Assembly: GCA_958299035.1 (NCBI GenBank)
Contig: CATQJL010000112.1
Coordinates: 7,788,880 to 7,852,879 of the forward strand
Direction of reading: 5' to 3'
Length of the DNA: 64,000 nucleotides
Source: Cylicocyclus nassatus
Lineage: Eukaryota > Nematoda > Chromadorea > Rhabditida > Strongylidae
Position numbers and translations under genes: made by a program. Shown here in pieces: positions 33,668 to 45,111 of the stretch. The first letter of the stretch is position 1; the number at the start of each line of letters is the position of its first letter. Below the pieces are notes generated by a model. It ran no database searches. It was not told the DNA's origin and saw nothing but the letters and a program-made list of their open reading frames with translations.

Positions 33668-34982
33668 TTAGGTTGTCCCGAAAGTAAACTCCTTTTTCAT
33701 ATAAATTGAGCTGCTTTTGTTTCCCTAACAGACTTAAGGTAATATTCGATAGAGCGAAGCAAGCTCTACTCAAAGATCACCAAGGATCCACCGAAGTCGT
33801 ACTCTAGGCATTTGGCTCTAGGCAGAAGCCAAAATACGAGATTTTCGTCCAAAATATCAGATCTTCGTTCAAATAATTTCTACGGATCTCCCACTCGCAC
33901 ACGTCAATACTATCGATATCTGATATCCATATGTGCGATTGCCATACTTTTTCCTTGACTAGAAATTGAGAAAACGAAAATTTCCCTGATTTTCTCAAAG
34001 CAATGCTGAGCCGTTTTTGCATATGTAGTTCTATACTACAAGCCTAGGTAAGCATAATTGTAGTAATTGTAGATTTTCAGCCCATTCCAAGCGGTAGTTT
34101 TCGAAAAATAACGAAATCGATTTTTTCGTTTCAGTTCCAGTGCTAAAATCGGCATTTCTTGAAAAGTACTGCTCGAAATAGGCTGAGAACCTACAGTTAT
34201 GCTTATCTAGGCTTGTAGTATAGAACTACATATGCAAAAACGGCTCAGTATTGCTTTGAGAAAATCAGGGAAATCTTCGTTTTCTCAGTTTCTAGTCAAG
34301 GAAAAAATACGGCAATCGCACATATGGATATCAGCAGGGGCGTACCCAGGATTTCGGCTCGGGGGGGGGGGCGACAAAAATTTTTTTTAATGAAGGTGCG
34401 TGGCGTCAGCCACGCACTCCGAAAAAAATTTTAAGGGTGGTTTCAAAAATTTTTCCGGCCTCATAACCCCGAAAATCCAGAAAAAGGGGGCGTGGCGTCA
34501 GCCACGCCCCAAAAAAAAATTTTTTATAAGGCTAATTTGAATTTTTAAAAAATTTTAAAAAATATTTTAATTATTTACAAGTTTGAACAAGTCCTCTGCA
34601 CATTTTTATAACACATAGAAGTAACTTTCAAAAATTTCGCGACCCATTCTCGGGGGGGGGGGGCGCGCCCCCCCCGCCCCCCCCCCCCCCTCGGTACGCC
34701 ACTGGATATCAGATATCGATAGTATTGATGTGAGCGAGTGGGAGGTCCGTAGAAATTATTTGGACGAAGATCTGATTTTTTTCGATTTTTTGGACATTTG
34801 GAAATCTTTAGATTTTGAGTTCGAACTCTCCGTGGATCGAGCATTTCGCAAAGACATGAGTGCGATCTTGTAGAGCTTGCTTTGCTCTATCGAACGGTAT
34901 CCCTTATCCTTTGTTGGATTGAGCCTGTTTGCTTTGTTAAAGCAAGCAAATAAAAAACGTCACTATTTTCTTGACAACCTAA
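33668..34982. mobile_element. Mariner-like foldback MITE with a nested hAT element
   Basis: The left end TTAGGTTGTCCCGAAAGTAA follows TA; the right end is CTTGACAACCTAA. Inner inverted arms (GTAGTTCTATACTACAAGCC; ATATGGATATCAG) make most of it a foldback. A hAT element (34335-34704) is inserted in the right arm; the left arm at about 33925 shows the empty site. Confidence 0.7.
34335..34704. mobile_element. CAGGGGCG hAT MITE with perfect 8-bp duplication
   Basis: The ends CAGGGGCGTACC and GGTACGCCACTG are inverted, flanked by GATATCAG on both sides (34327-34334 and 34705-34712). It has long G- and C-runs at both subterminal positions and GTGGCGTCAGCCACGC hairpins. It is related to 2046-2410. 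Confidence 0.85.
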
Positions 34983-35533
34983 TTGTTGTATACCACATGC
35001 CTGTAGAAGTATAGACTTGAATTTTCAGCTCTCTACAAGCTTTAGTTCTCGAGAAATTTGAATTTTAGTTTGGCCTAACTAGGGAAAGCTATATTCGGTA
35101 TTTCTCGAGAACTAAAGCTTGTAGAGAGCTGGAAATTTACGTTTGTACTTCTTGAGGTTTGTAGTATACAACTACCAATGTGGGAACGGCACAGCATCAC
35201 TTTGGCAAATGCACGGAAATTTCCGTTTTCAGAAAAAAAAATGCGACAAAGGCGTATATAGATGTTTTATGTGGATAATGTTTACTTGAGCAAGCAAGAA
35301 TTTTTGTAGGATTTCTATAAACTGAGTTACGGTTTTTTTCGATTTTTCGGGCTGCTGAGTCTTTTTAGTTTTTAGCGCGGAACTCGAGATGGGTGAGAGC
35401 TGTTGCAAAAGCAAGAAAACCATCTTGTAGAGCTTGCTTTACTCTATCGAATGGCACTTTGCAACCTATTTAGAAATGAGAAGTGTATGACTTATTGCGG
35501 TTGAAATTCAAAACGGGCATTAATTTCCGGACA
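34983..35533. mobile_element. Truncated mariner-like foldback MITE
   Basis: The core hairpin (CTCTACAAGCTTTAGTTCTC and its complement near 35100) and the right terminus (TTTCCGGACAACCTAA, then TA) are present, while the left terminus is missing. Confidence 0.55.
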
Positions 35534-35756
35534 ACCTAATATAAAAAGTTGACTTTTTGACTTTTGTAACCAAGTTGATCATGTTCGAAAATCACGCTTT
35601 TAAGACATTAAAAAACACTGAAAAATGTGATAGATAAGGGTTCCTACGGGAATATACCCAATTTACATAGCAAGCTTCTTTCTCGATTTTACGGAACGTG
35701 TAAAGTGAGAATTGAGAATTCAAATTTGACTGAGACTTCAGTAGTAGAGTTAATTA

Positions 35757-36541
35757 TTAGTGTCCCAAAAGTAAATTCCTTTTTTGAATAATTCAAGCTG
35801 TTTTTGCTTTCCTAGTATATTTAGGGTACCATTCGATAGAGCAGATCAATCTCTACAAAAGGACCACCAAGGGCCCGCCTAAGCCGCATACCGTGTAAAG
35901 TGTGAAGCCATAATCGAAAAAAATTTTGTCACCTGAAAATTGAATTTTCGCGAGAAAAGACCCTACGGACCTCCAGCTTGGCCATTATACAGTAGGCACA
36001 TAGTAGTACTCAGACATGCCTTTACTGGATTTTTTCGACGCATTGAAAGTGAGAAACAATAATTGTCCAAAAATGACGAACTCCGCCCTCATCCCCTCCA
36101 ACGTATGTCATTGTATGCTACTAGCCTTACTAAGTAGAATTTCAGAAACTTACCCCTGTATGTGCTCTTATATTCGAGGAATATTGAGTTTTACATTAAA
36201 AAAACCCGAAAAAAGGGCATTTTGGCATTTTCGGACCATCATTTTCTCCCAATTTTAAGGGCCGGAAAAAATCCGCCAAATACATTTTTGGGTACTACTA
36301 TATGTGTACTATATAGAAATTAAGTTGGAAGTCCGTAGAAATTCTCTGGAAGGAGATCCGTAGGGTACTTGAAAAATCTTGATTTTTGGCCCCAACTTTT
36401 ATCTGGATTACGACTTACGTGGTTCTTTGGTGGTCTTTTTGTAGAGCTTGCTCCGCTCTATCGAATGGTAACTTTATCTATTAGGAGAAAAACAACAGGC
36501 TAATTTATTTGCAAATGGAGTTTACTTTTGAGACAACCTAA
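35757..36541. mobile_element. Mariner-like MITE
   Basis: The ends TTAGTGTCCCAAAAGTAAAT and TTTACTTTTGAGACAACCTAA are inverted and flanked by TA on both sides. Subterminal segments TACCATTCGATAGAGC and GCTCTATCGAATGGTA are shared with the family. Confidence 0.75.
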
Positions 36542-36682
36542 TAGTACCAATCTTTCAGTTTTGGTGAAGTTGTGATATTCACCGGTCCAACGTTTTTCTT
36601 TTTTTACCTTACTCAATTGTAATACCTAATTAATTTTAAAGAATTCGGCTCTTGATTACGGCCCCCATTCCTACAATCTTAC

Positions 36683-37906
36683 CACCAGGTCGGGCACGCC
36701 TGGCCCCACGCTTAATCCTGAGTACAACGCTACGCCACAGCTGAGAGATGTCGTTTTGGTGTGTAATCCAAATGACAGCATCAAAAAGGAGTTGCTTAGA
36801 ATAGATCATACTAAGGATGCTGGGTGATTCAGCAATGCATAGTTTGACCGCTTGATACCTAGGTAACAAGCTTCTATCGCTTGTTTATAATCGAGTGTAC
36901 CTTCCTGAAACTCCACTCCTTGCATCTGCTCAGAAAAATTCATGGCAGTTGAAAGGCGTAAAAACTCTTTTACACCTGGTGGAGATGACCTTAATGATAA
37001 TTTTGAAATGCTAATGCGAGAGGAATCCTTGATTAAAAAGGCTTAGAAGCTGTTTTTGATTTTATCAAGCATTCAAACAGTGACCATTTTAGTAATTTCG
37101 ACTTCCTTTCACTCATACTCGCACAATAATTGTGGTTAGGTAGGTACACAACTGGGTTTTGAGGCAAGCTTCTTCTTCTACCACAGTCATCCCATCGCTA
37201 CAGAATTTTGCATAGCGGTGATCTGTCGGTCTCTTTGTGCTTGACTTTTTCGACACTGAAGTTGAGCGATGTTCAAAAACTGCAAGATTGGAAAGCGTTT
37301 TTGGCGGCACGGAGTCACAGCAGACGCTCTGTGCCAGTTAGTCTTTCACGAAGACAAAATGTGGAAACTTCAGACTTTATTTGGATCAATAAAATTTACC
37401 CAAGCTGATGCACAGAAATCTTTGAAACAGTCTCAGAAGATCATTTTTTCAAAAAGCAAACTTGCGGGAATAGCACAACATGTGTATTACACGAACAAGT
37501 AAGCGCATGGAGCAAATAATGTTAAGAACTATGTAATTTGTAGACGAAATGATTGATATACACGCAAGAGTTTCGTTGCACTTTTTGTTGAAACAGGGTT
37601 TGAGCAAGATGCAGTGTACAACAGCAGGTCATTCTTGCATGAATACTTATTGATGATTATGAAGCAGAGGAATATAAGTCACAGACACTTTCTGATGCAT
37701 TCATGACATACTACATCCACCTGCTGATGTACATTACAAGGGCAAACTCGAAAGAATTACCTACTTCTTCTCCGGAGTTTGAAGCCATCATTTGAGCGAT
37801 TGTATACAATGTTTTGTAACTTATTGTCGTCTCAAAAAGCATAAATTTCATGCACATGATAAGAGCGCAACCATAATTTTCTTTACCGGGAAATCGGCTA
37901 GGATGT
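36683..37906 (-). CDS. Four candidate exons of an unrecognised minus-strand gene
   Basis: Exons at 37906-37765, 37255-37148, 37041-36812 and 36740-36683 have good boundaries (acceptors GGTTAG, CAACTTCAG, CTTCTAAG, TCTCTCAG; donors GTAGGT, GTACCT, GTATGA, GTAAGA). The last three join in phase. Key sequences are RFPGKENYGCALIMCMKFML (first), YAKFCSDGMTVVEEEACLKT (second), SSPPGVKEFLRLSTAMNFSE and DYKQAIEACYLGIKRSNYAL (third). The first and second do not join in phase, so a small exon is missing between them or one boundary is wrong. The plus strand is also open at 37269-37502. The family is not recognised. The gene would continue leftwards past the mariner MITE at 35757-36541. Confidence 0.45.
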
Positions 37907-38145
37907 CTAACCAACAGATAAGTTGTTTTCAATGCTCTTATATGCGAAGTCCTGGAAGTAATCAGAAGCTGATAGAAATGCCAATATTAATAGAAATACA
38001 TCGCGACAGTTTTCTTTAGATTTAAATCGCTTATCAAAAATAGAATTAAAATTCTTTTCATGATAAACCCGTCGTCGCGTTTTCATCGCTCAAACTATCG
38101 AGATTGTCTGCGATTACATCATGAAATCGCGTGAATTGGCCCTAC
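37907..38145. other. Spacer with a CGCGATTTCATCG fragment
   Basis: About 38065-38135 is a damaged copy of the CGCGATTTCATCG MITE family; otherwise nothing was recognised. Confidence 0.35.
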
Positions 38146-38602
38146 AAGGGAATGGTCAGAAGTCGAAGTGGCAAAACCAAACAAGCTGCATATCATTCGA
38201 TGCAGTATAAAACGCTGACTTCAAATCTGTATTCCTTATCTGCTTATCGCTTCTGTGGACGAAGCTACAAGCGGTCTTATTGCGAAAAAAATCATACATA
38301 AGAACTGCGAAATTGAGGACATTGTTGCTCTTTTAACTCAGCTTCTGGCTTTGAAAATTTGAAGTAGGCTAGCTGCATGTTTTGGCCCAGCGTTAAGGCA
38401 AACTTGGCTCTGTGCGGCTAAATTTTCAGTTTCACGCATAAGTTCCCAACAAAATAATGGCCTTTAATGGTTTATGGCTTCGTCCAGAAAAGCGATAAGC
38501 AAATAAGAAAGACAGATTCAAAGTTAGCGCTTATGCTGCATCTAATGGTATGCAACTTGTCTGGATTGGCCACTTCAATCTCTGACCATTCCCTTGTTAG
38601 CA
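38146..38602. mobile_element. Foldback MITE (ACAAGGGAATGGTCAG ends)
   Basis: The ends ACAAGGGAATGGTCAGA and CTGACCATTCCCTTGTT are inverted and the arms stay similar over roughly 80 bp (GCTGCATATCATTCGATGCA). It is related to 9286-9890. Confidence 0.65.
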
Positions 38603-39134
38603 CAACATCGCCGTGGTTGAGAAGGAAGTGCAAAGTTTGGCGAACCAGCATGAACCACACAAAAATTGAGTTTGATTTGTAGAATATTCGCACTTCAAGC
38701 AGCGTCGATTGGGTGCTGCTTGAAGTGCGTTCGCGCGACTTTGATTTCATTGTCGCGATCAATCGCAACGATGAAATCGCGTGAACTCTGCCCAAGGCCT
38801 GAGGCGATTGTGCAGTTCAGCCCGTTACCGCTGATCATTACGAAGCTACTAATCTTTCGTCGCTCGTCGGATGAACAAAGGTAGTTAGTTTGAATTTATT
38901 TATTTCTTTAATTATTTACGAGCTGGCATCCCGGGTTCCTCCACGGTTTGGAGCCAGTCCATCGTGCTTTACCTCTTATGCTGCGGAACTTAGCCTTCTT
39001 TTAATTCTGACTCGTCTTGGGTTAGCTTCCTACCGTTCGCTCATGTCTTGATGACCAGCAGATCAAAATGAGCTTTACCACTCATCATTCATGACTATGG
39101 AGATTGTGCGCAAACATACAGATTTCCTCTTTTA
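38603..39134. other. Spacer with a CGCGATTTCATCG fragment
   Basis: A partial copy of the CGCGATTTCATCG MITE family lies at 38722-38812; a short direct/inverted CACTTCAAGCAGC pair is just before it. Nothing else was recognised. Confidence 0.35.
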
Positions 39135-39136
39135 TA

Positions 39137-40129
39137 TTAGGTCAGTTCAAAAGTTTTTTCCGTTTTTTCATCCTAAAAACAAGTGGAATTGAGGTAGACA
39201 AATGCTTCAAGCACTGACACGCAGTTTTCTTCCTCTTTCCAATATTCACATCTCGGGACTATTTGCTTTGGTGGTTTCTGAGATGATTCGAAATTTCGAA
39301 CCCATGGTTTTTTACCATGCCCAACTTTGGCAATTTTTCAAAATCTTCATTTTGAACTTTTGGAGAAGCTTCGATAGCACTTAGATAGCGTAAACAAAGT
39401 GCAATGCAGTGAAATCTTTGACACCTAAATCTGGCTTCCTAAATTTTAAAATTATATCTCTGATCTTATTAAATTCCACTTTTGGTCATCCCAAAGCTCA
39501 CAGAACGTCAAACGGAGCACAACTGAGGCGTCATTCGATGCAGTTTTTTCTCCCCTTTTTGATACGCCTTTTTTCTTCCCACTTGGTGGAACATTTGGCA
39601 AAAAAACTATCATAATTCCTGATTTTGAGCCCTCCTCATATTGCACCTGTAGAATGCAATTCGACATTTCTAAGCGACAAACTCTGATGTTTTGTAATAT
39701 TGGTGCGTTATCAAAATTGATCTTTGCAAACTTCAGATTCCGACGATTTGATAGTGTTAGAAGCCTTTGTGTATTTTGCCACTTCGCAAAAATGAAGACT
39801 TTTGAAAAAGTTATCCTAAAAGTGCTAAGAAGTTAAATAGAAATGCGAGAAAATTGCACTCCATCGCACTTTGTTCATGCTATCTAAATGCTATCAACGC
39901 TTTTCCAGAAGTTCAAAATGAAGTTTTTGAAATTCGTCAAATTTGTGTATGGTAAAAACCGTGTGTTGGGAATTTCGACAATTATTTCAGAAATTACCAA
40001 AGCAAAAGGTCTCAAAACATAAGGTGGAAAGAGCAAGAAAAACTGCGTTTGATATTGTTTAGAGCCTTTGCCTGCTTTTATTCCAAGTGTTTTAGCTTGA
40101 AAAAACGGAAAACATTTGAACCGACCCAA
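39137..40129. mobile_element. Mariner-like MITE (TTAGGTCAGTTC family)
   Basis: The ends TTAGGTCAGTTCAAAAG and CATTTGAACCGACCCAA are inverted, flanked by TA on both sides. Arms are similar over several hundred bases, for example ACCATGCCCAACTTTGGC and its counterpart. Partial copies: 18575-18796, 43790-44431 and about 61810-62053. Confidence 0.75.
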
Positions 40130-40702
40130 TATGTCATATGCTGGATTTTGTGAAAATTGTAAATTTGGTCCTACTAAATTGATACTGTTGTGTCCTTGAC
40201 TTCGGACACTTCGACTCTTCGTCTGTAGGACACAGAAGGAAGCAGACAAATTTATTAGAGAAATAATAGAGAATAATAAATATGAGGCGAATGATGAAAA
40301 CTGAACTGAACTGTAGAACTGACTAAAGCTATGAGTGAGCGCCTTTTATAGCGCTCATTTCCCGCGCACTCTGAGGCTAAGATCGAATGCGCGAGGGCAG
40401 ATCACTACGGGGAAAACAGCTGATCACTTACGAACACTAACACAACAGATACCTAGTTCATTCATCAACTTTTGTATGTAAAATCTTTTACATATGAGGC
40501 TAAAATTATTGCTGGCTTTATCTAATGGGCATATTACGAAGTTATTTCTTAGCTCTCTGAAGTATGGAATAGAAATCATAACTATGTTTGATTTTTAATC
40601 TTGTAAAGAAGTGGTTTCAATTTTACGGAATTTGAAGGAATTCCTTAATGTTGATGAGTTTTTCATTACTTATTTTTATTCTCATTACGTATGTTTAATG
40701 TA
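40130..40702. other. No feature recognised
   Basis: Spacer between two mariner-like MITEs; contains a GTGTCCTTGACTTCGGACAC hairpin at about 40190-40215. Confidence 0.35.
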
Positions 40703-41786
40703 TTAGGTTGATGCATAATTCCTGCACCAAAATAGGTACAGACCGCAATAATCCGAAAAAAGCTATATCTCAAATAGCATTCGATAAATCACTAGATAGA
40801 GCATACCTAGCTCAGGCAGTTCTCAGATATCTGCACCAGCTTTGATCCATGCAAAGTTTCGAGCCGAAAACTGAAAAAAAACATACGTTCAAAAACCTTA
40901 AGACCAATCAAGACAGAAATGTAACTTCGTTTAAAAAGCTCCTACTCAATTTCTTTTTTGCTCACGCGTAGATATTTTACGTAAGATATTTATCTATGCG
41001 GTTGCTGTATTTTTTTCTCAGCTAATCGATGAGAAAACGAAGTTTTTCATGTTTTTCCAAAATCAGTTGTATAGTACATGCCATTAGCAGTGAAACTTTA
41101 CATTTTCAATCTTCTAGAACTGCTAGTTCACGAAAAATGACGAATTTAGCTCTTCTTATCCGAATTTTTCTTGCACATTTGCTAATAATTAGATATTTTT
41201 CCTAAGCTGCTTTAAAAAGCTGAAAATTCACACTCACACTTCTAAGGTCCTATAGTATACAACTGTTGGTGCTAGAACGTCTCAGCATTGTTTTGGAAAA
41301 AAACATGATGAATTTCGCTTTTCAATTTCTAGCTGAGAGGGAAATACAGCAACTGCATAGAGAAGTGTCTTTTACGAAATGACAATGCATGAGCATGTTA
41401 GGAATTTTGAAGTACTTTTCTAACGGGATTCCAATTTTTTCTTGGTTTTTTGGGGCGCTTGGATCTTTTTCGTTTTGGCTTCAATCTTCGCTGAATCAAA
41501 GCTTCTGCAAATCTTTGAGCACTACCTGCCTTGTAAAGCTAAGTTTGCTCTATCTAATGATTTAACGAATTCTATTTGGGATATAGGATTATTTCGGATT
41601 TTTGCGGTCTGTATCTACTTTGGTGCAGGAAATCTTGGATCAAGGCTTCTGCAAATCTTCAAGCACTACTTTGTAGAGCTAGGTTTGCTCTATCTAATGA
41701 TATATCGAATCCTATTTGGGGTATAAAATTATTCCGATTATTGCGATCTGTACCTATTTTGGTGGAGGAATTATGCATCAACCTAA
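40703..41786. mobile_element. Mariner-like foldback MITE (TTAGGTTGATGCATAATT)
   Basis: The ends TTAGGTTGATGCATAATTCC and GGAATTATGCATCAACCTAA are perfect inverted repeats flanked by TA on both sides. Near the right end a segment of about 120 bp is duplicated (CTTCTGCAAATCTTTGAGCA at 41505 and its copy at 41648). Confidence 0.85.
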
Positions 41787-42074
41787 TATGTATTCATAAC
41801 TCTTTCTACAGTTGCATGAATCCATTCAAGTACTTCTTTTTATAGTCAAACTGCATACTCGCAATCGAATTATTTATTTTCAGCATTCGAATATTTGAGT
41901 ATTTGAATAATTGAATACTTGAGAAAGTGCATTCATACGATAATTTTGATGGTCGAAATGATACATTTAGAATATCTTTGCATTGACGGCCGGCCAGTGA
42001 ACTTTAGAATTATGTAAAATTGATTGTAAAGAAATGGCTAGATCATAATGATGTTTCACTATTTCTTAGTCAAA

Positions 42075-42350
42075 TCAACGACTTTTCTTCTTCTGCAAAG
42101 GAAGCATCCAAGACGGAAGTATCGGATTGTAATCGACTTCAACATCATATAACATCTCCAGGGCAGGGTCTTTGATGAAATCTTCCGTGGAATCTTCTGT
42201 TGTTGCAGACAATTTTGAAGCACTTTCAAAAATAGCAGAAACTTCCGTGGTGTCCTCAGTTATTTTAGAAGATGTCTTAAACAGAAAGGTTAACGTGACG
42301 AAAGTAATAAATAATACGATAGCACAAGTTTTTCCAGACCGAATACGCAT
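42075..42350 (-). CDS. Membrane-anchored N-terminal exon or small protein (91 aa)
   Basis: The chosen start gives MRIRSGKTCAIVLFITFVTL followed by TFLF: a short basic head and a single hydrophobic span, as in type II membrane proteins such as Golgi glycosyltransferases. The rest is Ser/Thr/Glu-rich (KITEDTTEVSAIFE, TTEDSTEDFIKDPALEM) and ends in a basic QKKKSR tail before a stop. It could be a complete small protein or the first exon of a longer one; no convincing donor was seen. A second, dead copy with the start codon lost lies at 15736-16004. The catalytic part of any enzyme is not visible, so no function is assigned. Confidence 0.45.
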   Translation of the reverse strand: MRIRSGKTCAIVLFITFVTLTFLFKTSSKITEDTTEVSAIFESASKLSATTEDSTEDFIKDPALEMLYDVEVDYNPILPSWMLPLQKKKSR

Positions 42351-43119
42351 CTGATCGATTTTGATCGAGATAATAAATACAGCATAGTCCTTGTACAAAC
42401 ATTTACATCTGTATTGTGATTGTGATTGGCTATTTCGTTAGGCAGAGCAAAGATAAATATGCATCAAAGGTGTGTCATATAAGAATATGAGAAACCATCT
42501 CTTTGAAAGAAAGTGTTATCATCTAAAATCATATTAGTGGGTTTTGCAAGAAACATCAAAGTCGTGCCACGTGTCATGAAAACTTCTATCATTATTACCC
42601 CATCAACTGCATAGCTATTCATATAGGACCTCTATCACCCAAGTATGGCAATGGGCTGCGCAAAGTTTCTTTTTTAGGTTAAGTAGATGTAAGTAGACAA
42701 TATTTACTTCAATGTAGGTATTTAGCGGATCTGTCCAACAAGCGAAAAAGTGCAATCGTAGTGGTTTCGTGTGATCTGTAACTAAAAATAGTTCCACCTC
42801 ATTAGCCAAATAATAAAAAATTGAGTTTAACATTGTCCGCATAAATTAATAATGTCATATTAGATTCGCTTATAACTTACTGATGCTATTCAGGCTCTAG
42901 CTACTGGCATACTGAAAGTTCTACCAAATTTCGCTTATCCATCGTCTTAACCATCTCCAACATACCAATCATCCTGGAATGACGACTGATAAAACTTTGG
43001 ATGTCATGACAATCTTATACTTACAAATATAGATTTTCTAGTAGAAAATAATGAAAAATCCATGACTCTTTAAAAATATTTTGAAAACGTAATTACGCTT
43101 TATTCAACTAAACAATTTC
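42351..43119. other. Duplicated flank, no gene
   Basis: About 42400-42610 aligns by eye with 16050-16215 (GGCAGAGCAAAGATAAATAT; CACGTGTCATGAAAACT), extending the segmental duplication. The remainder was not recognised. Confidence 0.45.
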
Positions 43120-43770
43120 AGAACCTCATCGGAGAACTATAGAGAAAAGTGGATGTAGCGAAAGTGGAGCTGCATAGAAGTACAAGAGAGAGGAGGAAGC
43201 TGGCATGTAAGTCTGTTGAATATTATACGTTTAAACTCAATTTTTAACAGAGATGCATCTTTTCAGCGTGCTGCGTTGGCCTTCCTGGACCCAAAGGACA
43301 TCCAGGACATCCAGAGATGGCATGGACGGGGTGCCAAGTACGTGCAGTAGAACATTTCGTTTTGTGGACTTTTAAAAGCATTGAATCTTTGAAGGTCAAC
43401 CAGGACGAGCTGGTCGTCCTGCTGATCTAGATACTAGGCCATTATGCGTCCGAGAATGCCCTGTCCTGAGAAAATCCTGTCGGTGAACCAGGGTGAGCCA
43501 ACTTCAGAAATCCATTAAGACTATTGATAATGTTAAAGTAGCCACATTTTGCAGAAGACGTGGCCCACAAAGAGAAAAAGGTGATCGCGGCAGACGCGGC
43601 AGCAACGGACTACCAAGAAAACCTGCTGCACCTTCTCCTGCAGGAGAATGTGGAGAAATGGGCAAGCAAGGATTCAGAGGTATTACTGGATCACGAGGAG
43701 AGCCTGATGAATTGGAAAAGGTGTTCACAGCGGATGGCCACCCGGGAAGATTGGTGGAAAAAAATTTATT
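43120..43770 (+). pseudogene. Cuticle-type collagen gene relic, copy 2
   Basis: An N-terminal piece with a furin-like RERR (DVAKVELHRSTRERRKLAC) ends at a GTAAGT donor (43207). It is followed by GLPGPKGHPGHPE near 43276, GQPGRAGRPADLDTRPLC near 43394, and a long Gly-X-Y piece near 43556-43760 (KGDRGRRGSNGLP, GEMGKQGFRGITGSRGEP). The N-terminal frame has a one-base insertion relative to copy 1 (giving a TAG), and some glycines are replaced (GLPRKPAAP; EPDELEK), so it is dead. The 3' end is cut off by mariner MITE sequence from about 43790. Confidence 0.75.
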
Positions 43771-43789
43771 TCAATTATATTTCTGATGC

Positions 43790-44431
43790 TATCAATTTCC
43801 ATTTTAGTCATACCAAAACACACAGAACATCAAACTAAGCACATCTAAGATGTCATTTGATGCGTCTTTCTCTTCTCTTTCTAATAGGCGTTTTTTCCAA
43901 TTCGTGGAGTATTTGGCGATAAAATAATCATAATATTCAATATCGAACCCGCCTCATACAAGACCCGTAGAAAGCGAGATTCGATATTTCCAAGCAAACG
44001 CTCTGATGCTTTGTAAAGTTAGTGTATTATCATAATCGACATTAAGTTTCAAATTCCAGCGATTTGTTAGTGTTTGGAGCGTTGATGTATTTGTGATTTC
44101 GCAAAAATGAAGACTTTTGAAAACCTATCCTAAAAGATGCTAAGAACTGGATGGAAATGCGAGAAAATTGGATTGAACTGCATTTTGTTTACGCTATCTA
44201 GCTGCTATCAATGCTTCTGCGAAAGTTCAAAATGAAGATTTTGAAAAATTGTCGAAGTTAGGCATGGTAAAAACCATGGCTTCAAAATTTCGGCAGTTAT
44301 CTCAGAAACCAGACATTGGAAAGAGGAAGAAAAACTGCGTCGGTTAGTGCTCGAAGCATTTGTCTACCTTAATTCCACTCGTTTTTATGACAGGATGATT
44401 AAACGGAAAGAGCTTTTGAACCGTCCTGATA
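43790..44431. mobile_element. Left-truncated TTAGGTCAGTTC-family MITE
   Basis: It matches 39455-40129 (CACAGAACATCAAACTAAGC; ACTGCATTTTGTTTACGC; CTTTTGAACCG) and ends where the next MITE starts. It truncates the collagen relic. Confidence 0.6.
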
Positions 44432-44433
44432 TA

Positions 44434-45111
44434 CAGGGTGTCCCAAAAAGATGTGCACACTGTTTGATTGTTAGTAACTCTCTTGCTTTCATGTCTTTTG
44501 CCGAGCTTGAGGTACCATTCTGTAGAGCGAGGATAAACTTAGATTTACAGTATAGAGGGACTTATCAGCCGCTTTTCATTACTGTAGGATTACGGTGGGA
44601 ATTTCGAGGAGGATTTTAAGCAATGGAAAGCTGTATCTTGCCTCAGAGAAAAGCAAATAAGCCAGAAACTCTTGAACTGGCTCAATCGTAGTCGCTGATT
44701 CTAAATATGAAAACTGCACGTCAGTACACTGTTTCATTCATGAGTCATTTCAGATTTGGGGTAACAAATGATTTTCCGAAGTTCAACAGAAATGTGAATA
44801 CGTCGTCAAGAAAGCACGAGAAACCGATGGAAAGCTATGTAGTGGAATCAGCAAGCGTGAAAACCTTGCTACACAATTTTTTAGATTTTTTTGAAATTAT
44901 TTCATCAAAAGGCTTATTACACACTGATGCTGCATGCTGAAAGTTCATATCGTAATTCTACAGTAGCAAAAAGAGATTGGAGTTTCGTTTGATACTGTAA
45001 ATCTAAGTTTATCCTCGCTCTACAGAATGGTACCTCAAGCTCGGCAAAAGACATGAAAGCAAGAGGGTTATTAACGATCAAACAGTGTGCACATCTTTTT
45101 GGGACACTCTG
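44434..45111. mobile_element. Mariner-like foldback MITE (CAGGGTGTCCC)
   Basis: The ends CAGGGTGTCCCAAAAAGATG and CATCTTTTTGGGACACTCTG are inverted and flanked by TA. The arms are nearly identical for about 140 bp (to GATTTACAGTAT). It inserted at the end of the preceding MITE. Confidence 0.85.

Noticed and set aside
37792..38019. Plus-strand frame with SATIIFFTGKSARMS resembling a TBP-type motif
   Set aside because: The resemblance is short and lacks the rest of the fold; the minus strand has a better-bounded exon here.
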